From positions 930,001 through 994,000 of the forward strand of contig NW_025408673.1 in NCBI RefSeq assembly GCF_020360975.1: 64,000 nucleotides of DNA, read 5' to 3'. Position 1 is the first letter of the stretch. The number at the start of each line of letters is the position of its first letter. The notes beneath the pieces were generated by a model, which was not told the DNA's origin, did no database searches, and was given only the letters and a program-made list of their open reading frames with translations. The DNA comes from Hirsutella rhossiliensis (Eukaryota; Ascomycota; Sordariomycetes; Hypocreales; Ophiocordycipitaceae). Positions 35,590-48,645 of this stretch are shown one piece after another. A program made the position numbers and the translations under genes.

Positions 35590-37033
35590 TCAAACCGCAA
35601 CCATGACGTCCAACGTCTGCAGGCTACTGGTGCTGCGGTCCTTTTGCGTGCACTTTTTCCTCAGCTCCGCACGGCCTTTGCCAAAGACACCATTGGCGAC
35701 AAATCGGCAGCCGTCCTCCTCGATGATCAACGGACTGGACGCGCCCTTTGTTTGCAGCAGGGTCAGGACTTCGTCGTGCGCGTCGAGTACGTTGGTCACC
35801 TTGCCGGGAAAGACGTGGATGATGCCCTGGTTCTCAAAGGTAAAGCTGCTTCGAAACTCGGTGGGGCACTTGGGCTTGGCCAAGACGCTGCCGTACCAGC
35901 CCTTGTAGCTGAAGCGGCGGGAGAACTCGGGCCAGAAGCGGCACATTTCGCTCTCGGCGGGTCCGCGGATCTTTTCCGAGACGAGCTCGTCGGTCAGCCT
36001 CTTGTCGAGGACGTGCTGCGCCTGTTCGGGGCTGTCGTAGGAGCCCAGGATGGTGTAAGCGCCGTGGGTGAGGATGTAGTCTTGGTGAGGGGTGGCGTCG
36101 TCCTTGGTGTCGGAAATGGCCGGCATCAGGCACGGGAACCAGCCGTCCATGCAGATAAACGACATTGGCTTGGTGGAGGTGGGCGAGTTGTCGCGAAACT
36201 TGAGTGCCAGGCACGCCTGGTAGGTGTGCTCAAAGTAGACGGGGGAAGACTGGTTCATGACGGCCTCGGGAACAAAGTCCTGGAAGCCAGTGCAGTTGAT
36301 GGCAACGTGGCTCAGGAACGTTATCGTGACAGCCTGGCTCTCGGGGCCAGACGACTTCCGCTGCTGAAAGGTGATGCACATGTTGGGCCGTTGTTTGCTG
36401 GACACGGAGACCTGCTTGATGCTCTGGACCGTTGCGCCGAGGACCAAACTCACACCGGCCTTCTCGAGCTTCTTCTCAAAGTGACAGCGCGCACGGGCAC
36501 CAATGGCCACGCTGGGCTCGTTGACGTCGTAGGCGCAGCCCATCTCGGCAAAGTTGCGGGCGGCCAGGTCGATTTTCTTGCACCCGGGGATTTCGTTGCA
36601 GACCTTGTGGAAGGTCTGATCCGAGACCTTGGACGGGAAGTTTTGCGAGTCGACGGTCCCGTTGGCATAGAGCGAGAACTCGTGGTCGACGACAAGGTCG
36701 CCGTACATGTCGCGGAAGCGCTCGAAGCTGCGTTTCGTGTTAGTCTTGGCTTTTGAAGCGTGTCAAAGGCAAGCTGTACTTTTTCTGGCAGTTGACGCGA
36801 GTGGCCTTGGAACGGGGGTAGTGAGGGCCTGGTGAAGGTATTAGCTGGTTCGTGTCATAGGCAAACCCTCCGCTTAGATGCATACCTCTATGGAGACGAA
36901 TGCCAAAGGACCCAGAGGTGCCTTTGAAGATGCGGCTTTCGCGCTCTAGGAGAATGACTTGGTGACCTTCTTTGGAGAGCTCGCATGCCAGATGGCAGCC
37001 ACTCCATCCGGCACCTACAATGGTAACGAGCAT
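35590..37033 (-). CDS. FAD-dependent oxidoreductase, 444 aa
   Basis: Three exons on the minus strand: 37,033-36,886, 36,828-36,780 and 36,727-35,590. The introns of 57 and 52 nt have GT/AG ends and branch-like ctaat and ctaac. The spliced frame is exactly 445 codons. The N-terminus MLVTIVGAGWSG is a Rossmann FAD-binding fold with GxGxxG at residues 7-12, followed by an acidic strand end (ILLERES). After splicing, the typical HRGPHYPRSKAT motif is restored across intron 1. A second nucleotide-binding-like stretch (VAINCTGFQDFVPEA) lies near residues 205-220. No transmembrane segment or secretion signal is evident. It resembles fungal proteins annotated as FAD-dependent or amine-oxidase-like oxidoreductases. 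The substrate is unknown, and nothing around it suggests a pathway. Confidence 0.85.
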
Positions 37034-39251
37034 CTTGATGGTGTCTTTGGCTTATGGGTCGAAGGACTCGGTGAAGATGGGTGATTGAAGCGAGTTGAGA
37101 AGAGACTTTGATTGTTGTCTTGTGCGAACTGATGGCTGGAGAAAATGCCATCTTTTGGGAGAATCAAGGCCTTTAATATTCCACAAAAGCACTCTCGACA
37201 TGCCATCTCGGAGCAAAGGCACCAAGTCGATTATGGAGCTTGATTCCAAGCAAGCGACTCTTTTCGCAGCCTTGCCCGAATCGCGAGTTCGAAGAAGCCG
37301 CTGATTACATGCCGCATTCGCAGCAGCCAGCCGGCGTCATAATAATGCGTCTCAGTTCGCGCGGCGTATCAAGTTGCGCAAACGTTGCGCAGAATCTATG
37401 CCAGCCAGGTCTATCGCTCGTGCGTGTACTCATACGGCGCATTACTTGGCGTGTAATGCTCGGGATGGCAGGGTTGGCGAGTGGCTCTAGGGCTGGGATT
37501 CCTGGCCTAGTCTCATCTTAGCGGCCACGGAATATGGAATCATGGGCGTTCGTCTCACTCGTCGATGGAGCAGAGCATGGGGCGGCCGATGGATGGCAAC
37601 TCGGCGGAGAATTCAAGGTGGCGAACCGCGAAGGTGTCGTCATCCAAGTTATCCGGCATTGTGCAATGATGAACAAACAGATTTACGCCGTCTCTCGGCT
37701 GGTGACGAGGCGCCGCAGGTATACACAGAGTGTCAAGTGGCCCGAGATGGGCGAGCAGACGACCCATTGCCGCCGCCGGTTCCCAGCCATGCCAGAATCC
37801 ACAAGCCTCATGCCAAAATCGCCAAGAATCGAGCACGATGCCAGGCATATCTCCGGCTTGGCTTCAAGCATTGTCCGGGGTCACCAGAGGCTCCCCGGGT
37901 ACGCATCGTCAAAGGAGCCATGATTCCAGGGTCTGTTTGAGAACAGTGGGCTTTCCTCCACACAACAGCGGGCGCGAACCGAGCAATTGAGTGCCGTTTC
38001 AGGTCGAAAAGGGTCCTCCCAACCTTTGGCATCTAGGCTTGGATTAAAGCTGCGTGGGCCCGTTCGTTGTTGACAAGTCTCCCGAGCCTACTGCTCCGTG
38101 CCGAGACGCTAGCTTGACTTGTCCGCCATGACGCAGCGAGAAAAGGGGCCAATAGATGAACGAGTTTTGGACGTGACGACGGTTCCTGGCTTGCAATAGG
38201 GATAGGCGTCAAATTCTCCTTATCGCGGCCAGGATGAGCTGAAGGGTTTTCACGGTATCGAATCCAGGGGGGCCACAATAAGAGGGTGATTTACTGGCGA
38301 TTCGCATAAAGGGTTGATTTCAGTCGGCCAAGGCGTAGAGTTGGGTGTTCAAATACCTACCAAGACGCAATGGTTGCTGCTGAATAATGCAACGAGATGA
38401 TTCTTCCCAGCCTTCCATGAGTGGAAACAAAGAATTCGCAGTGCCAATTCCCAATGCTCATGCAGAGTGTTTGGCAGGCAGCTCACTTGAGCACGTCGGG
38501 GAGAGCACGACAAAGACTTGACGACATCCTTCGACGAGTCCAGACCCGATACCGATTGTCAGGGTAGACAAGGGTGGTGTCGGTCAGCATTGGACAACTA
38601 AGAACGCTGAGCTTCCACCCACCAACAAGAAATCGTTTGTCAACCGCGTCAATCCTGATAAGAAGAGCGTGCCCGTGATTGACGATTTCCCAGTGGTCAA
38701 TCCTCTCAACCGGTTCGAGAGACGACGGATTGCAGCCGAAATGACGGCTCCAAGCGTGGCCGCCTCCCAAGGCACGGATATAGCACACACATTCCAAGGG
38801 ACGGTGCTCTGATCCGGCTCGAGGCTAAATCTGCCGTGTTTCAGGAATGTCAATGAATCATGAATCCATGTGCCGGCCGCAGGATGTGTTTGTTGGCGGG
38901 AACAAGCGTGACCAGTACCGTCCTCGGCGTTTGCATCCCAGCAACAGCCAAGGGTAAGAATGCGGGATCTAAGTTACAGAGCAAGAACTGTAGATTGTCC
39001 GACGTTGGAGGTGCTGCGCTCTGCCAATCTTGTCCTTGGAGGATGCGCACGTGACAGTGATCCAGGCACGGAAAGACGTTTCTCCGATCTTCCGCGCCGC
39101 CCACCATCAAGTGCGCTCACCGGCATCACCAGCATCATCAACGACAACCACCGTCCTTCCATCGCCCACCAACCGCGTACGCTCCCACACCCTCAACCAT
39201 CACGAGCCCCTCTCAAAAACAAGCCAGCTAACCCCTTCCACCACCAGGACC
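37034..39251. other. Large intergenic region, no convincing gene
   Basis: About 2.2 kb between divergent genes (FAD oxidoreductase and the complex I subunit), so it should hold both promoters. The longest ORFs (37,534-37,940 plus strand; 38,483-38,853 minus strand) are about 90-130 codons, mutually overlapping, with no recognisable domain or intron pattern. Composition is normal, without RIP. I see nothing I can support as a gene, though a small lineage-specific gene or an ncRNA cannot be excluded. Confidence 0.5.
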
Positions 39252-39557
39252 ATGCCGCCCGCAGCCACCACGGCGCCGCTCTTCTGGTCCGCGCCCCTCC
39301 GCTACTGCCGCTGGGCCGCCCGCGAGCGTCCCGCCCTCTTCTGGTCCGTCGTCATCGGCGCTGCAGGGCCCATCGGCATGCCCATTGTCCCCCCCATCCG
39401 CCACTACTTTGGCGACATCAACCCGGCGCCCATCCCCGTCACCTATCCCGGTACGATGGGTCTTGTTCGGCGAGCTCGCGGGACACCCGTTACTGACTGA
39501 CGCCATTTTCTAGTTCCTACCGGCCCTCGGAAACAATTGTCCGGCTACGATGACTAG
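39252..39557 (+). CDS. nuo9.5: NADH:ubiquinone oxidoreductase 9.5-kDa subunit (complex I)
   Basis: Two exons, 39,252-39,450 and 39,514-39,557, with a 63-nt intron (gtacga...tag), give an 80-residue protein. It contains LFWSAPLRYCRWAARERPA, one hydrophobic segment (about residues 29-46), then RHYFGDINPAPIP, and after the intron PTGPRK and GYDD at the end. This is the pattern of the fungal accessory subunit known as 9.5 kDa or NI9M, an inner-membrane part of respiratory complex I. The start was chosen at the ATG just before PPAATTAPLFW because upstream codons in the same frame show no family similarity. Length agrees with the family (about 75-85 residues). It is convergent with the bph1-like gene downstream. 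Confidence 0.93.
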
Positions 39558-39944
39558 ACAACCTCCAAGACGAAAGCCAGCGCCACCGAGCCGAGAACGC
39601 GGCATTGCCGAGCTCCCAAGGGCATTTCAAGAGACGGGCCGAGGCCATTGAGCAACAAGCAACCAAAGCGCATCTCAAATGACCGCTGAACAAGACGCTT
39701 TTCTTCAGAAACAAACCACGACTCCCCCAGCCTCAGTTCAGTAATGTACACTAGCTCAGAGAGCAAGCATTGGCCCCTCGGCGCCATGTCCATGTCCAAC
39801 TCCCATTTACCGTATTTTCACGTGTATCGCGTCCGAACAAGTCACACAGCGTGTTACACGCAGCGTCGCTCCTGACTAGACACCTCCACCCTCTCAACCC
39901 ACGCTGCTCCTCGTAGACGACTTCCGGCCCCGGCGGCTGAGACT
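39558..39944. other. Short convergent intergenic region
   Basis: 387 bp between the 3' ends of the complex I subunit and the bph1-like gene. It should hold both terminators and 3' untranslated regions; no gene is visible. Confidence 0.5.
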
Positions 39945-42900
39945 CTATCTATCCGCTCGCCCAAAGTTCCACTCGTACTACTGCCGGTTAGCCCATGTCC
40001 CAGACCATCCACGACCTTGAAGCTTCGGATAACTCACCACGCGACCGTCATCGTCTCCGGTATACAGGCAGGTCGGCATCGTCGTGATGCATGTAATTCC
40101 AGCCTCGGTGTTGTCCCTCTTGTCGCTCTTGCAGTCGACGTGATCCAGCCTCCGCAGCAGCTCCAGCGTCCACTTCCCCCCCAGCACGCTCCTGCGCCAG
40201 ATGTTGACCCGGCCCTTGCTGTGGCCCGTGAAGACGAGGTAATTCTCCAGCCACTCGTTGCTGGCGCCTTCGTAAAAGGCGCACGAGTGCACGTAGTCGT
40301 CTGGCTCGGCGCACACGTTTTGGTCTAGCATCAGCGTGCCGTTGAGCGTGTACAGGAGCACATTGGGCCCCGAGCACAGCATGATTTCGCCCGACACGTC
40401 GTTGATGCGCGCGCACTCGACCTGTCGGACGAGCGGCAGCTTGCGGATAAAGGAGAGCTGATTAAGGTCCCACAGAAACGCCTGTCCGTCCGAGGACGCC
40501 GTCACAAAGGTGCTAAACGCCTTGCTCACGGCAATGGCCGTCACCGGCGTCTTGTGCCCAAACACGCTCGACCTCGGCATCAGGTCGACCTGCTTCCCCG
40601 GCGCCGTGTGCACCGTGTACACCGACACCACGCAGTCTTCGCCGGCCGTAATAAGTGTCTTGGAGTCTGCAAAACACGCGCACGAAATCTGGCCCGTGTG
40701 GAGGTTCTCGAAGAGACCGGCGGGTTTGTGGTTGTCGCTGAAAAAGAAGCGCAGGCTGCTATCCGCATAGCCCCAGTCAAGGAACTTGTCGTACGGAGGG
40801 AAAATGAGACGTAGAGGGGGCGCACATAAGAGCCGATCGAGCTTGGTTGCGTACACGAGGGATGATACCCGATCATGGCTCTCTGTTCCAACATCAGCCG
40901 AGTCACAAAGCTAGAGGACAAAATGGAGAGGCTCTTACCGAGCAGCGGGTGGTCCAGGCAGCTGAGCGAGAAAACGCCCGTGTCAAGCCTCTTGATCGGG
41001 CATCGCACGTGCTCTCGCGCAGCATGCGGCCTGGCAAACACCTGATGTGGAGTCTGCCCAAAGTTGTGAATCACGCCCGCCGTAATCGCCCGCTCATTGG
41101 CATCCGTGATGCGGTCCAAGTCACTCGCGCCCGCGTACGACAGGTGATGAAAGACGTTGACGTTTTCCACCGCCGCCTCGCCTCGTTGCTTGTGCCCAAA
41201 GACGAGATCGATCCAGTGGTGCAGATTCTCGCTCACGTAGCGACTCTCGAGCGCCTCGCGGTGCTTAGCGATGAAGATTTTGGGGTCGCCCTTTGCCCAC
41301 GGCGGCAAGGCCACGTTATCCACCTTGGCCCCGTTGCTCTGGCGATGCCCAAAGTCGTACCCGTTGATGTTTGTCAGGAATTCGGGCAGGCAGAAAAACT
41401 CGGGGATGAGCTCTCTGACGTCCGTCTTGTTCTTGCGCGAGGCCGAGGTCCACGCGTCTCCGATGGACTGGAACAGGCGATCAGCGTGGTCAAAGCTGTC
41501 GCCCTGGACGAGCAGATACGACTGCACAAACGGCGGAAGGCGGATGAGGTACGACGACACAATCATGGCTGATGAGTAGTGCGTGCCGTAGTGGAAGGGA
41601 GTCTGGCCAATCTCTTGCAGCGCATTGTACGTCTCCACGAAGCCGGCGACCCGCCCGTCTGTCTGCGCCCCCATCGGCTTCGACAAGTCTCGAAAGGTCG
41701 CTGGATCCTCCAGGTCCAGATCTTCGCTGGTGTAGTCGGCGAGTACCCAGGGGAAGACGGGGTACTGGGTCAAATCATTAAAAGTCCTTCCCGCCATGGT
41801 ATTGACCATCATCAGGTAGTGAAAGTTGGACATTTCCCCTCGTTGCCATCGCTTCATGACGGGATTCCAAGGCGTCGCATTAAAAAAGGTCCCGAGTCGT
41901 GTCCCCAGTCCAGCCCCAAACCCCTGGGGAGAGTCATCAAACGACTTGAGCGCTTCCAGTCTCCAAGCATCCTCCGGATTTGGGAGTGCGTTTGGCGCAC
42001 TCGTGTGAGACGCCTTGCTGAGCATCTTGGCAAACAGCTGATCTCTGATGGCGGGATTGATTGTCGTCAACAGATAGCTCCGTCCATCTGTAAAGAATAT
42101 CTCAATGGCGACGTCGCGAAAGAGAAATCGGCGCTTGGAGACGCTGATGACATCTTGCCACTTCCAGTGTCTGCATTCCTGGTCTCGGGTTGCAGAGTTC
42201 TGTCGCCTTTCCAGCGTCTTGGCGCCAGTGACGACCATGGTGAAGGGATCGCGCTCGTCGGCCGGAGCCTCCCACACATTGACGATATCTCCGCTTGCAC
42301 ACTGAAACACATTGTCCATGATGTAGAGAGCGTCTTTGCCCACAATCAGAAGGCCTTCGCAAGCCTCGAGACCGGTGATGCGCGACATGTTGTGGGCAGC
42401 CTGTACGTGATCGCCGTGCTCGAGCCGCCGCATCACCTTGCGATTCTTGTCCTCATAGTTCTCGTCGCCCTCGTTGGGATCGTTGGGGTCGTCGACAAGC
42501 TCAAAGTCGTCTTCGGGGGCACATCCTGACTCTGACTGGTCGGACGCCAGCGCAGGCTCCGGGTTCAAAGTCGACGCATCGTCGTTGCCGCTGAAGCGAC
42601 TCAAAGACGGCGGCGTGTCCGACGGTCCACTTGATGTTGCACGGGATCGCGCTTCGCCTGCTTTCCTCTTCGGCTGATACTTGACATCGGCGCCGGCAGA
42701 ATCCGGCAGCAGCCGCAGCCTCATCCGGTTGCGCCCCTCAGTCCGATCCAACTTCCACTTGGGCGGAGCTGGCTCGCTAAAGACTGCGCCCGGCCTCCGC
42801 AGATCCCGCTCCATCTTGCTGTAGGCTGCCGTGAGGAAAGACAGGTCGTCTTGTTGGTCTTGCAGGAGACGCTGATACTTGAAGTACTCTGTGTTGTAGA

Positions 42901-45900
42901 TGCTCTTCATCCAAGCGCTGTTGCCCACCTCATGATTCAGTAGCGCCTTTTCCGCGCTGACGAACTCTGAATGCCACGCCTTGAGCCTCTCCCTGCGCTT
43001 CCACAGGCGGCTCCTTGCCGTCTCGCACGTCCGTTGGTTCTCCGTGCTGACAAAGTCTTCCCACGTCTTCGCCATACTGCCGAAGAAGAGCCCGTCCAAA
43101 GACGGCCGATGCTGGTCTACCCAAATCACAAACGTCTCGTCATCCACTTCCGTGAGCTTCTGGAACTCCCTCGACAGTTTTCTTTGATCCGACGCCATGC
43201 ATGAGCGAATCGTTGTGATGGACTCCTCCGGTTTCTGAACGAGGACGATGCGCAGAAAGTTGGCAGCGGCAATCCGGATGGATGGCTTGTCATCAATGAG
43301 CTTCGTGTAAAGCTGGTACCAAAACAGCTTCAGGTAATCATCCTCCAGCGAAAAGCACTCGAGAATCGGCATCTGCCAATAAGCGAGCTTGTTCATGAAG
43401 TCCTTCGCCTCCTTCTCCGCAATTCGGGGGTTGTCCAGATCCGAAAGCTTGAGGAGGATGATCCTGAGGAAGCAGCTGCGGACCATAGAGACCGCCTGGC
43501 TGCACAGACGGACGCTCTTGAGCTTCGAGATTTCGGGCCGCTGGAGCATTTCAATCAGCATGCCGCTAAAGTCAATCATGACTTCCGCCCCATCGATAAA
43601 CCAGCCCTCGAAAATGGCCTCGGAAATATGCAAACAGAGCCGGGACAGATTTGTGAGTATCCGCGGCTCGCAAGTGATATTCTCATTGCCTTGAATCTTT
43701 CCCGAGACTTTTGTAATGACCCGCTTCAGTATGTATGATTCAAGGTAGGCCTGATGCTCTTGGAACCCTGGGGGCACCTTGCTGAACAGACCGAAGCCTG
43801 CGAAGTCTTTGCGTGTGAATACCTGATCCACAAAGACACCGAGCAGCAAGTCCAGCATCTCTTCAGAAAGGACGCCGCCATGGCTCTGTTGAAGCTTGAG
43901 CTGCGGGGCGGGTGCCGGCCAAAGGTCATCAGCACGAGCTACGGTTTGCGCAGTCAAGAGAACAAAGGACGAGGCTCGACGAAGCGGTGTGCCCTTGGGA
44001 GGCGTTGCTTGTGGCGATGGCGCAATATCCACTGTGCTCGTCCTCACAATCGGAGCGGCAGCCGGGCCTCCTCCAATCGGCCTGATGATGACGTCGCTGC
44101 CATCGAACGTAAGAGCCGAGTCTCGAGAGTTTAATTCGACGTCAGGTGTGACCGCATCCGTGCTAACAATGACGGGATACAACGCCAAGAGCAGCATGCG
44201 AACCCACTCGGAGCCCAGGGTAAAGTCGCGAAACTCTTGTGATCGCGCCTGAAGCACCTGCAGAAAACGGACAGTCGTTCCCAAGACGCCAACACGACTA
44301 GCCACCCTTTCGTGGTTCTTTGAAAATGCCACTGCAGCACAGGTTAGCAACCGTTTTGCATCATCGAACAGGGATGCCTACGTCGTGACTCCAGCGCCCT
44401 ATCCAGGGCCATCGACAGCGCTCGATAATCAACGTCAGGCTTCAGAGCCGCGTTCGGGGCCGCGGTTGGCGGATCCAGTTTCGCCGGCGAATCGGGATCC
44501 TCTTGGTGCCTCATGACCTCCTTCAGGCCATGCTGCAGCAAAGACGTGATAACGATTAACGCATCAGGGTAGACGACTTTCCGCTTGCCAAACATGCCAA
44601 ACAGCTCGTCCACGTCGAAGTTGCGATCAAAATCAATGTCCGCAACATCAAATCCGAACAGGATGCTGAAACAGATTGGCCAGATCGTGGGGATGTCCCA
44701 GAACCGCTTCAGCCGGCTCGCCACGATTGTGAACCCCCCGGATTTCCCCGAAAACTTGGACGCGTATGAAGAGCCCTGGACCACGAGGAGCCTGGAGAGG
44801 ATCTTACAGCCATGGAGGACAACGGTGGCATCGTCGTCTGCCAATAAATAAAGCAGCCACTATTTGAGGTTAGAATTGTAGTATGGACGCGCCTGCGAGC
44901 CAGAGCACTCACCTTGTTGGTCACCGTTCGGGCAAACTTCTTGACGTTGTTGATGTTGCCCTTTTCGCAGAGAATCCCAGAGTACATGCTCAACACCCGT
45001 TTGCCGAGGAGTTTCTTTGAGAGCATCTTACTCCCGACAGAGGGGCTGTGCGTTCTGCTGACATCCCCAGGTCCTCTCTTGCCAAGGCCGGGTGTGCTGG
45101 AACGCGAAATGGCTGAAAGGGGCCTGGGTGTTCGCGATGTCGATGGGGGCGGTGTGTGAAAGGCATACGTAATGAACAGCGACATCGACCTCAGCACCTC
45201 TTGGCTGAGATTTGACTTGACGAGGGCTTCAAATGCATTCATGAAGTGGTCCAGAACGTCGTCAGAAATTCCCTCGCCCTTCATGGCGTCGAGCAACCTT
45301 TTCACGATTCCTGTACAGCAACAATCAGCCGACGAAGGGCAAGCATCACGTGCTCGCGACATACGCATTCGGATCAACCTCCTACTGTTGAAGTCGTGAT
45401 GCTTGCTGTTTACGGCAAATGTCACAAACTGCCTGTAGAATAGCTCCTGGGTGCGCGGCGCAGACCGTCGCCAAATGTCCAAGTCAATGAGGAGGATCCG
45501 GTAGGCAAGCGGGTTGACGATGAAGGACTCGATGGGGTCTACATGGTTGTAGCCCACAAAGTCCAATACCAGGCTCAGCACCCGAAGTGTCAGGCTGTCG
45601 CGTTCCTCAGCGGATATCAATAGTCGAGATACCGGCACGTCCCCGGCTGCAAGGTTTCCGTATCCGATTTTGAATCGCAGGATCATGCCCAAGATGCCAT
45701 ACCCATTGTCCCTCTCCATGGCCTCGCTATTGCGCCAACTCCTGCGGATGCAGTGGAAAACAATCTCGAGGGCGCGGACAGTCTCCTCCACCGTCGACGC
45801 TCTCTCCAGCAGCTTGAGAGCCAGAGGTGTGAAGCCAGCGAGACGCCACAGATGCTCGTCCAGGTGCGACGGCACGACAATGATGGGGGTGCCCCGGAGC

Positions 45901-47966
45901 GATGCGATCCCATGGGTTCTGAAGAGAGCATCCGACAAACTCGAGACTGCGCAGTTGACAGCCAGCGGCGACCCTTCTTGGTTGGCCATATGGAAGAGAT
46001 TACGTATCGACGCCCGAGGCAGAGAGCGGAGGACACCAGTGTCCATGTACTGCACGTGTTCGGGAAACGTCGCGGTAGGGAGGACGCTGAGGAGGATCTT
46101 GGACTCCGGGAGAAGTGAGCTCGCCTTTTCTCGCACTGCTCGCAGAATGTCCGAATTCTCATCTTTGCCTGGGTGGACGATTTCATTGCGAAGGCCCAAG
46201 GCAGCCGACGCTTCGTATGTTTGGAAACCGCCGAGGCTATCTTGGAAGTTCCCCTGATAGCGTGGGCCCAGGCCGTGGTGGACCGCCAAGTAGTCATCCG
46301 TCAAGACGTCCTCGAACAGATGGGCCGAGGCAAGCGACCATTGTGAAGAGACAACGCCGGGGCCCGTTTGCCCAGACAGCTCGCGGGGTGTCCCGAGAAA
46401 CGCCTGCACCGGATTCGTTCTGTTCTGACTCGAGTTGAACGACACGAAGCTCTCGGTGCTGCCGTTTAGGAGCGGAGGCGCGCTGGGGTAGCTGCAGCGA
46501 ATCTGCTCGGCAAAGTCCCCGTCGATGTACAGGGATGCCTTGCTCGCGGTCATGGTTTTGGGCCTCCGGTGAACAACAGCGACGTGATACCACTGCTTTT
46601 CTTGAAACACGGCAGTCTTGAACCTCACGCTGGGCTTGTTGGAGAAGACGGAGGTCTGGAGGATCAAGTTGTGGGTGTCCTTTTCGAGGTATATGAGCAC
46701 GAAGCATGTCTGCGAGGCATCAAAGACGCCAAAGATGGTTGTGTGGGCATTCGGATCAAAGGACTCGATGCGGATCCATGCTGTAAAGGTGTAGCCGCCA
46801 GTCGACTGGGGGGGGAACGTGCGGCCGAGGCTGGGCAGCTCGAGGGAAGAATGTCCGTTGAGCGACAAGTCGAACTGGAAGAAGGGCGGTCCCGCGTGCT
46901 CGGCCATCATTTCCAGGCAAAAGTCAGAAGCCTCAGATCCCGGGACGGTGAGAAGAAACTGAGTATCAGCCGGCCGATTGACTCCCAGAAACATGAGCAA
47001 CTTGCATATCGCCAGCAGCTTCTCGCGTTCGGGCTGCGCAAGCCAAGAATCTTGTCCAAAAGCCACGTGGAGAAATTGGGACAGGACGCCGGTGGAGTGA
47101 ACAGCGGCACGGTTGTAGAAGGAAGTTGAAATGGCGCACAATATGGTCTCGAGGAGGAGCACTGAGCTGGGGCTCGCCGAAGAGTCTTGGGGTCGCGGAA
47201 TGGCCTTCCAGAAGCTTACGACGGCTCTGAGGATCTCGGGGAAGCGGATGATGGTATTGGAACTGACGACTTCTCGAACTGCAGGCGCTATGCTCTCGAT
47301 GGAGCGTGCCAGCGCGAGATCCCATTGCTCGTCTTCTTCGTCGACGGGCCTCTTCTCGTCAGTCTGGCTCGAACCACTGGTGGATTCCGACCGCAGTGCC
47401 TTGGCAATGGACTGGCAGAGGAGATCCAAGCCGTCTTCGTCGAGCGAGAAAGCAAGCAGCTTGCCAAACAGATGGCAACTAGCCCACGGGTCCAGCTCAG
47501 CGCCGCCCAGGCCAATGCTCGCAATGACTTGCTCGAGAGCGTCCCATCCGCCCCCCTCGACGCGATATCGGAAGAAGCGCCTGTTGCCGGAATGGCCCTT
47601 GAGCGCAGCCGACAGAACGCTCAGACAGTCCCCCAGCAGCGCGAATAGCGAGAGCATCTCAGGCTCGCTTCGTTTGTGCGGATCGTAGTATCCTGAAAAG
47701 CCGCGAAGGACCGCCGAGACAGATTCAAAACCACGCGCATGGCGAAAGTCGTCCCGCAGCGCCGACGATGTCGAAGCAGCCACATGTTGGCAGATTTGCT
47801 GCAGGCTCTTGCGGAGCTTGTTGATGTCTGGGTATCCGCTGGGGCCCGACGAAGCCGTGTCGCGCGCGAGGCTGTCGATCAAGCCGCGCAGAATGTCAAA
47901 GGCCTTGGACGTGGGTTGGGTCGAGGTCGAGGTCGAGGCCCGAAAGCGTCGAGGAAGAGAGGCCAT
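39945..47966 (-). CDS. bph1: BEACH/WD40 protein, beige homologue (Bph1 family)
   Basis: Six exons on the minus strand. Introns are 45,364-45,311, 44,912-44,860, 44,381-44,332, 40,938-40,883 and 40,037-39,978, all GT/AG and 50-60 nt. The spliced frame is exactly 2,583 codons. Domains: an N-terminal helical region; a concanavalin/LamG-like domain at about residues 360-540 (YTFTAWIRIESF); a PH-BEACH domain at about 1,800-1,925; a BEACH domain at about 1,985-2,260 (WQRGEMSNFHYLMMVNT, FPWVLADY, FHYGTHYSS, FVQSYLLVQ, DVRELIPEFF); and WD40 repeats to the end, closing with GRVYEWNFGRADR. Beige/LYST/Bph1 proteins act in vesicle fusion and lysosome or vacuole trafficking (known for the family). The 54-nt intron at 45,311-45,364 is in frame and stop-free, so its retention would add 18 residues. 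The gene follows the NFX1-type gene on the same strand. Confidence 0.95.
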
Positions 47967-48645
47967 GTTCCTGCAAGACAGAAGCCTCTGACCCCAGGGC
48001 CCGTCAAGGGTCCAGGCTGTATGTCGTCGACTGCGGCATCGAGAGGGCGAGGAATGGGCGGCGCTGGAGCTGCGGCGCGGGGCTCATGGGGCAACCGACA
48101 GCTGGCGGGTCAAGCGAATCCTTTGCGCGCGCGTGTGTTTGGCAGTGGACTCGTGAAAGACTGTCTCGGGATGACAATGGCGAGGGCAGCACCAACAAAC
48201 GACGTCAGCCTGGACAGGTCCGAGGGCGGCGCGTGGCGGAGCTTCCCTTTGCCCCGCATCATGCAAGGGCGCTTACCCTGTGGTTATTTGCTGGGCTGCT
48301 GAGGTAATACCGTAATGCACCATCTGGAAACAGACGTCGAACGACCTATCCCTAGCATTAACTCCTCCCTACTTGTATAGTTAAGGTAGTGCCGCGTTCG
48401 GCCTCTGCTTCCCTTTTTGTGGACAAGGTATTATTGGTTGGCATGAGTCGCGCATACCAAGGAGCTAAGCAAACGCCCAGGTGGAGCTATAATTGGCCTT
48501 ACTCAGCCTCAGAATCGCGCTCCCCTACAGACTGACGTCCCCACCGCGGCGACAACTCAGCAACACCGCTCCTGGTTACTGGTCCGCACAAACAGTTCCA
48601 CGACCCCTTCAGCTTTTTCGGCCAGTGTCCCTCAATCCAGTCATC
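47967..48645. other. Intergenic region upstream of the bph1-like gene
   Basis: 0.68 kb between the stop of the NFX1-type gene (48,646) and the start of the bph1-like gene. It should hold the promoter of the latter and the terminator of the former. Short ORFs near 47,880-48,300 overlap on both strands and look random. Confidence 0.5.

Noticed and set aside
35512..36756. A 414-codon plus-strand ORF
   Set aside because: It lies antisense to the FAD oxidoreductase, has a repetitive Val/Gly/Leu composition typical of the antisense of GC-rich coding DNA, and shows no domain.
35590..37033. Secondary-metabolite cluster around the FAD oxidoreductase
   Set aside because: No synthase, transporter or regulator is near; the neighbours are an APH-like relic, a respiratory subunit and housekeeping genes.
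37534..37940. Two overlapping ORFs of about 130 codons between the FAD and complex I genes
   Set aside because: Different frames, no domain, no intron signals; random ORFs of this size are expected in non-RIPed DNA.
41579..42529. A 316-codon plus-strand ORF
   Set aside because: Shadow of the PH-BEACH and BEACH exon of the bph1-like gene on the minus strand; no independent motif.
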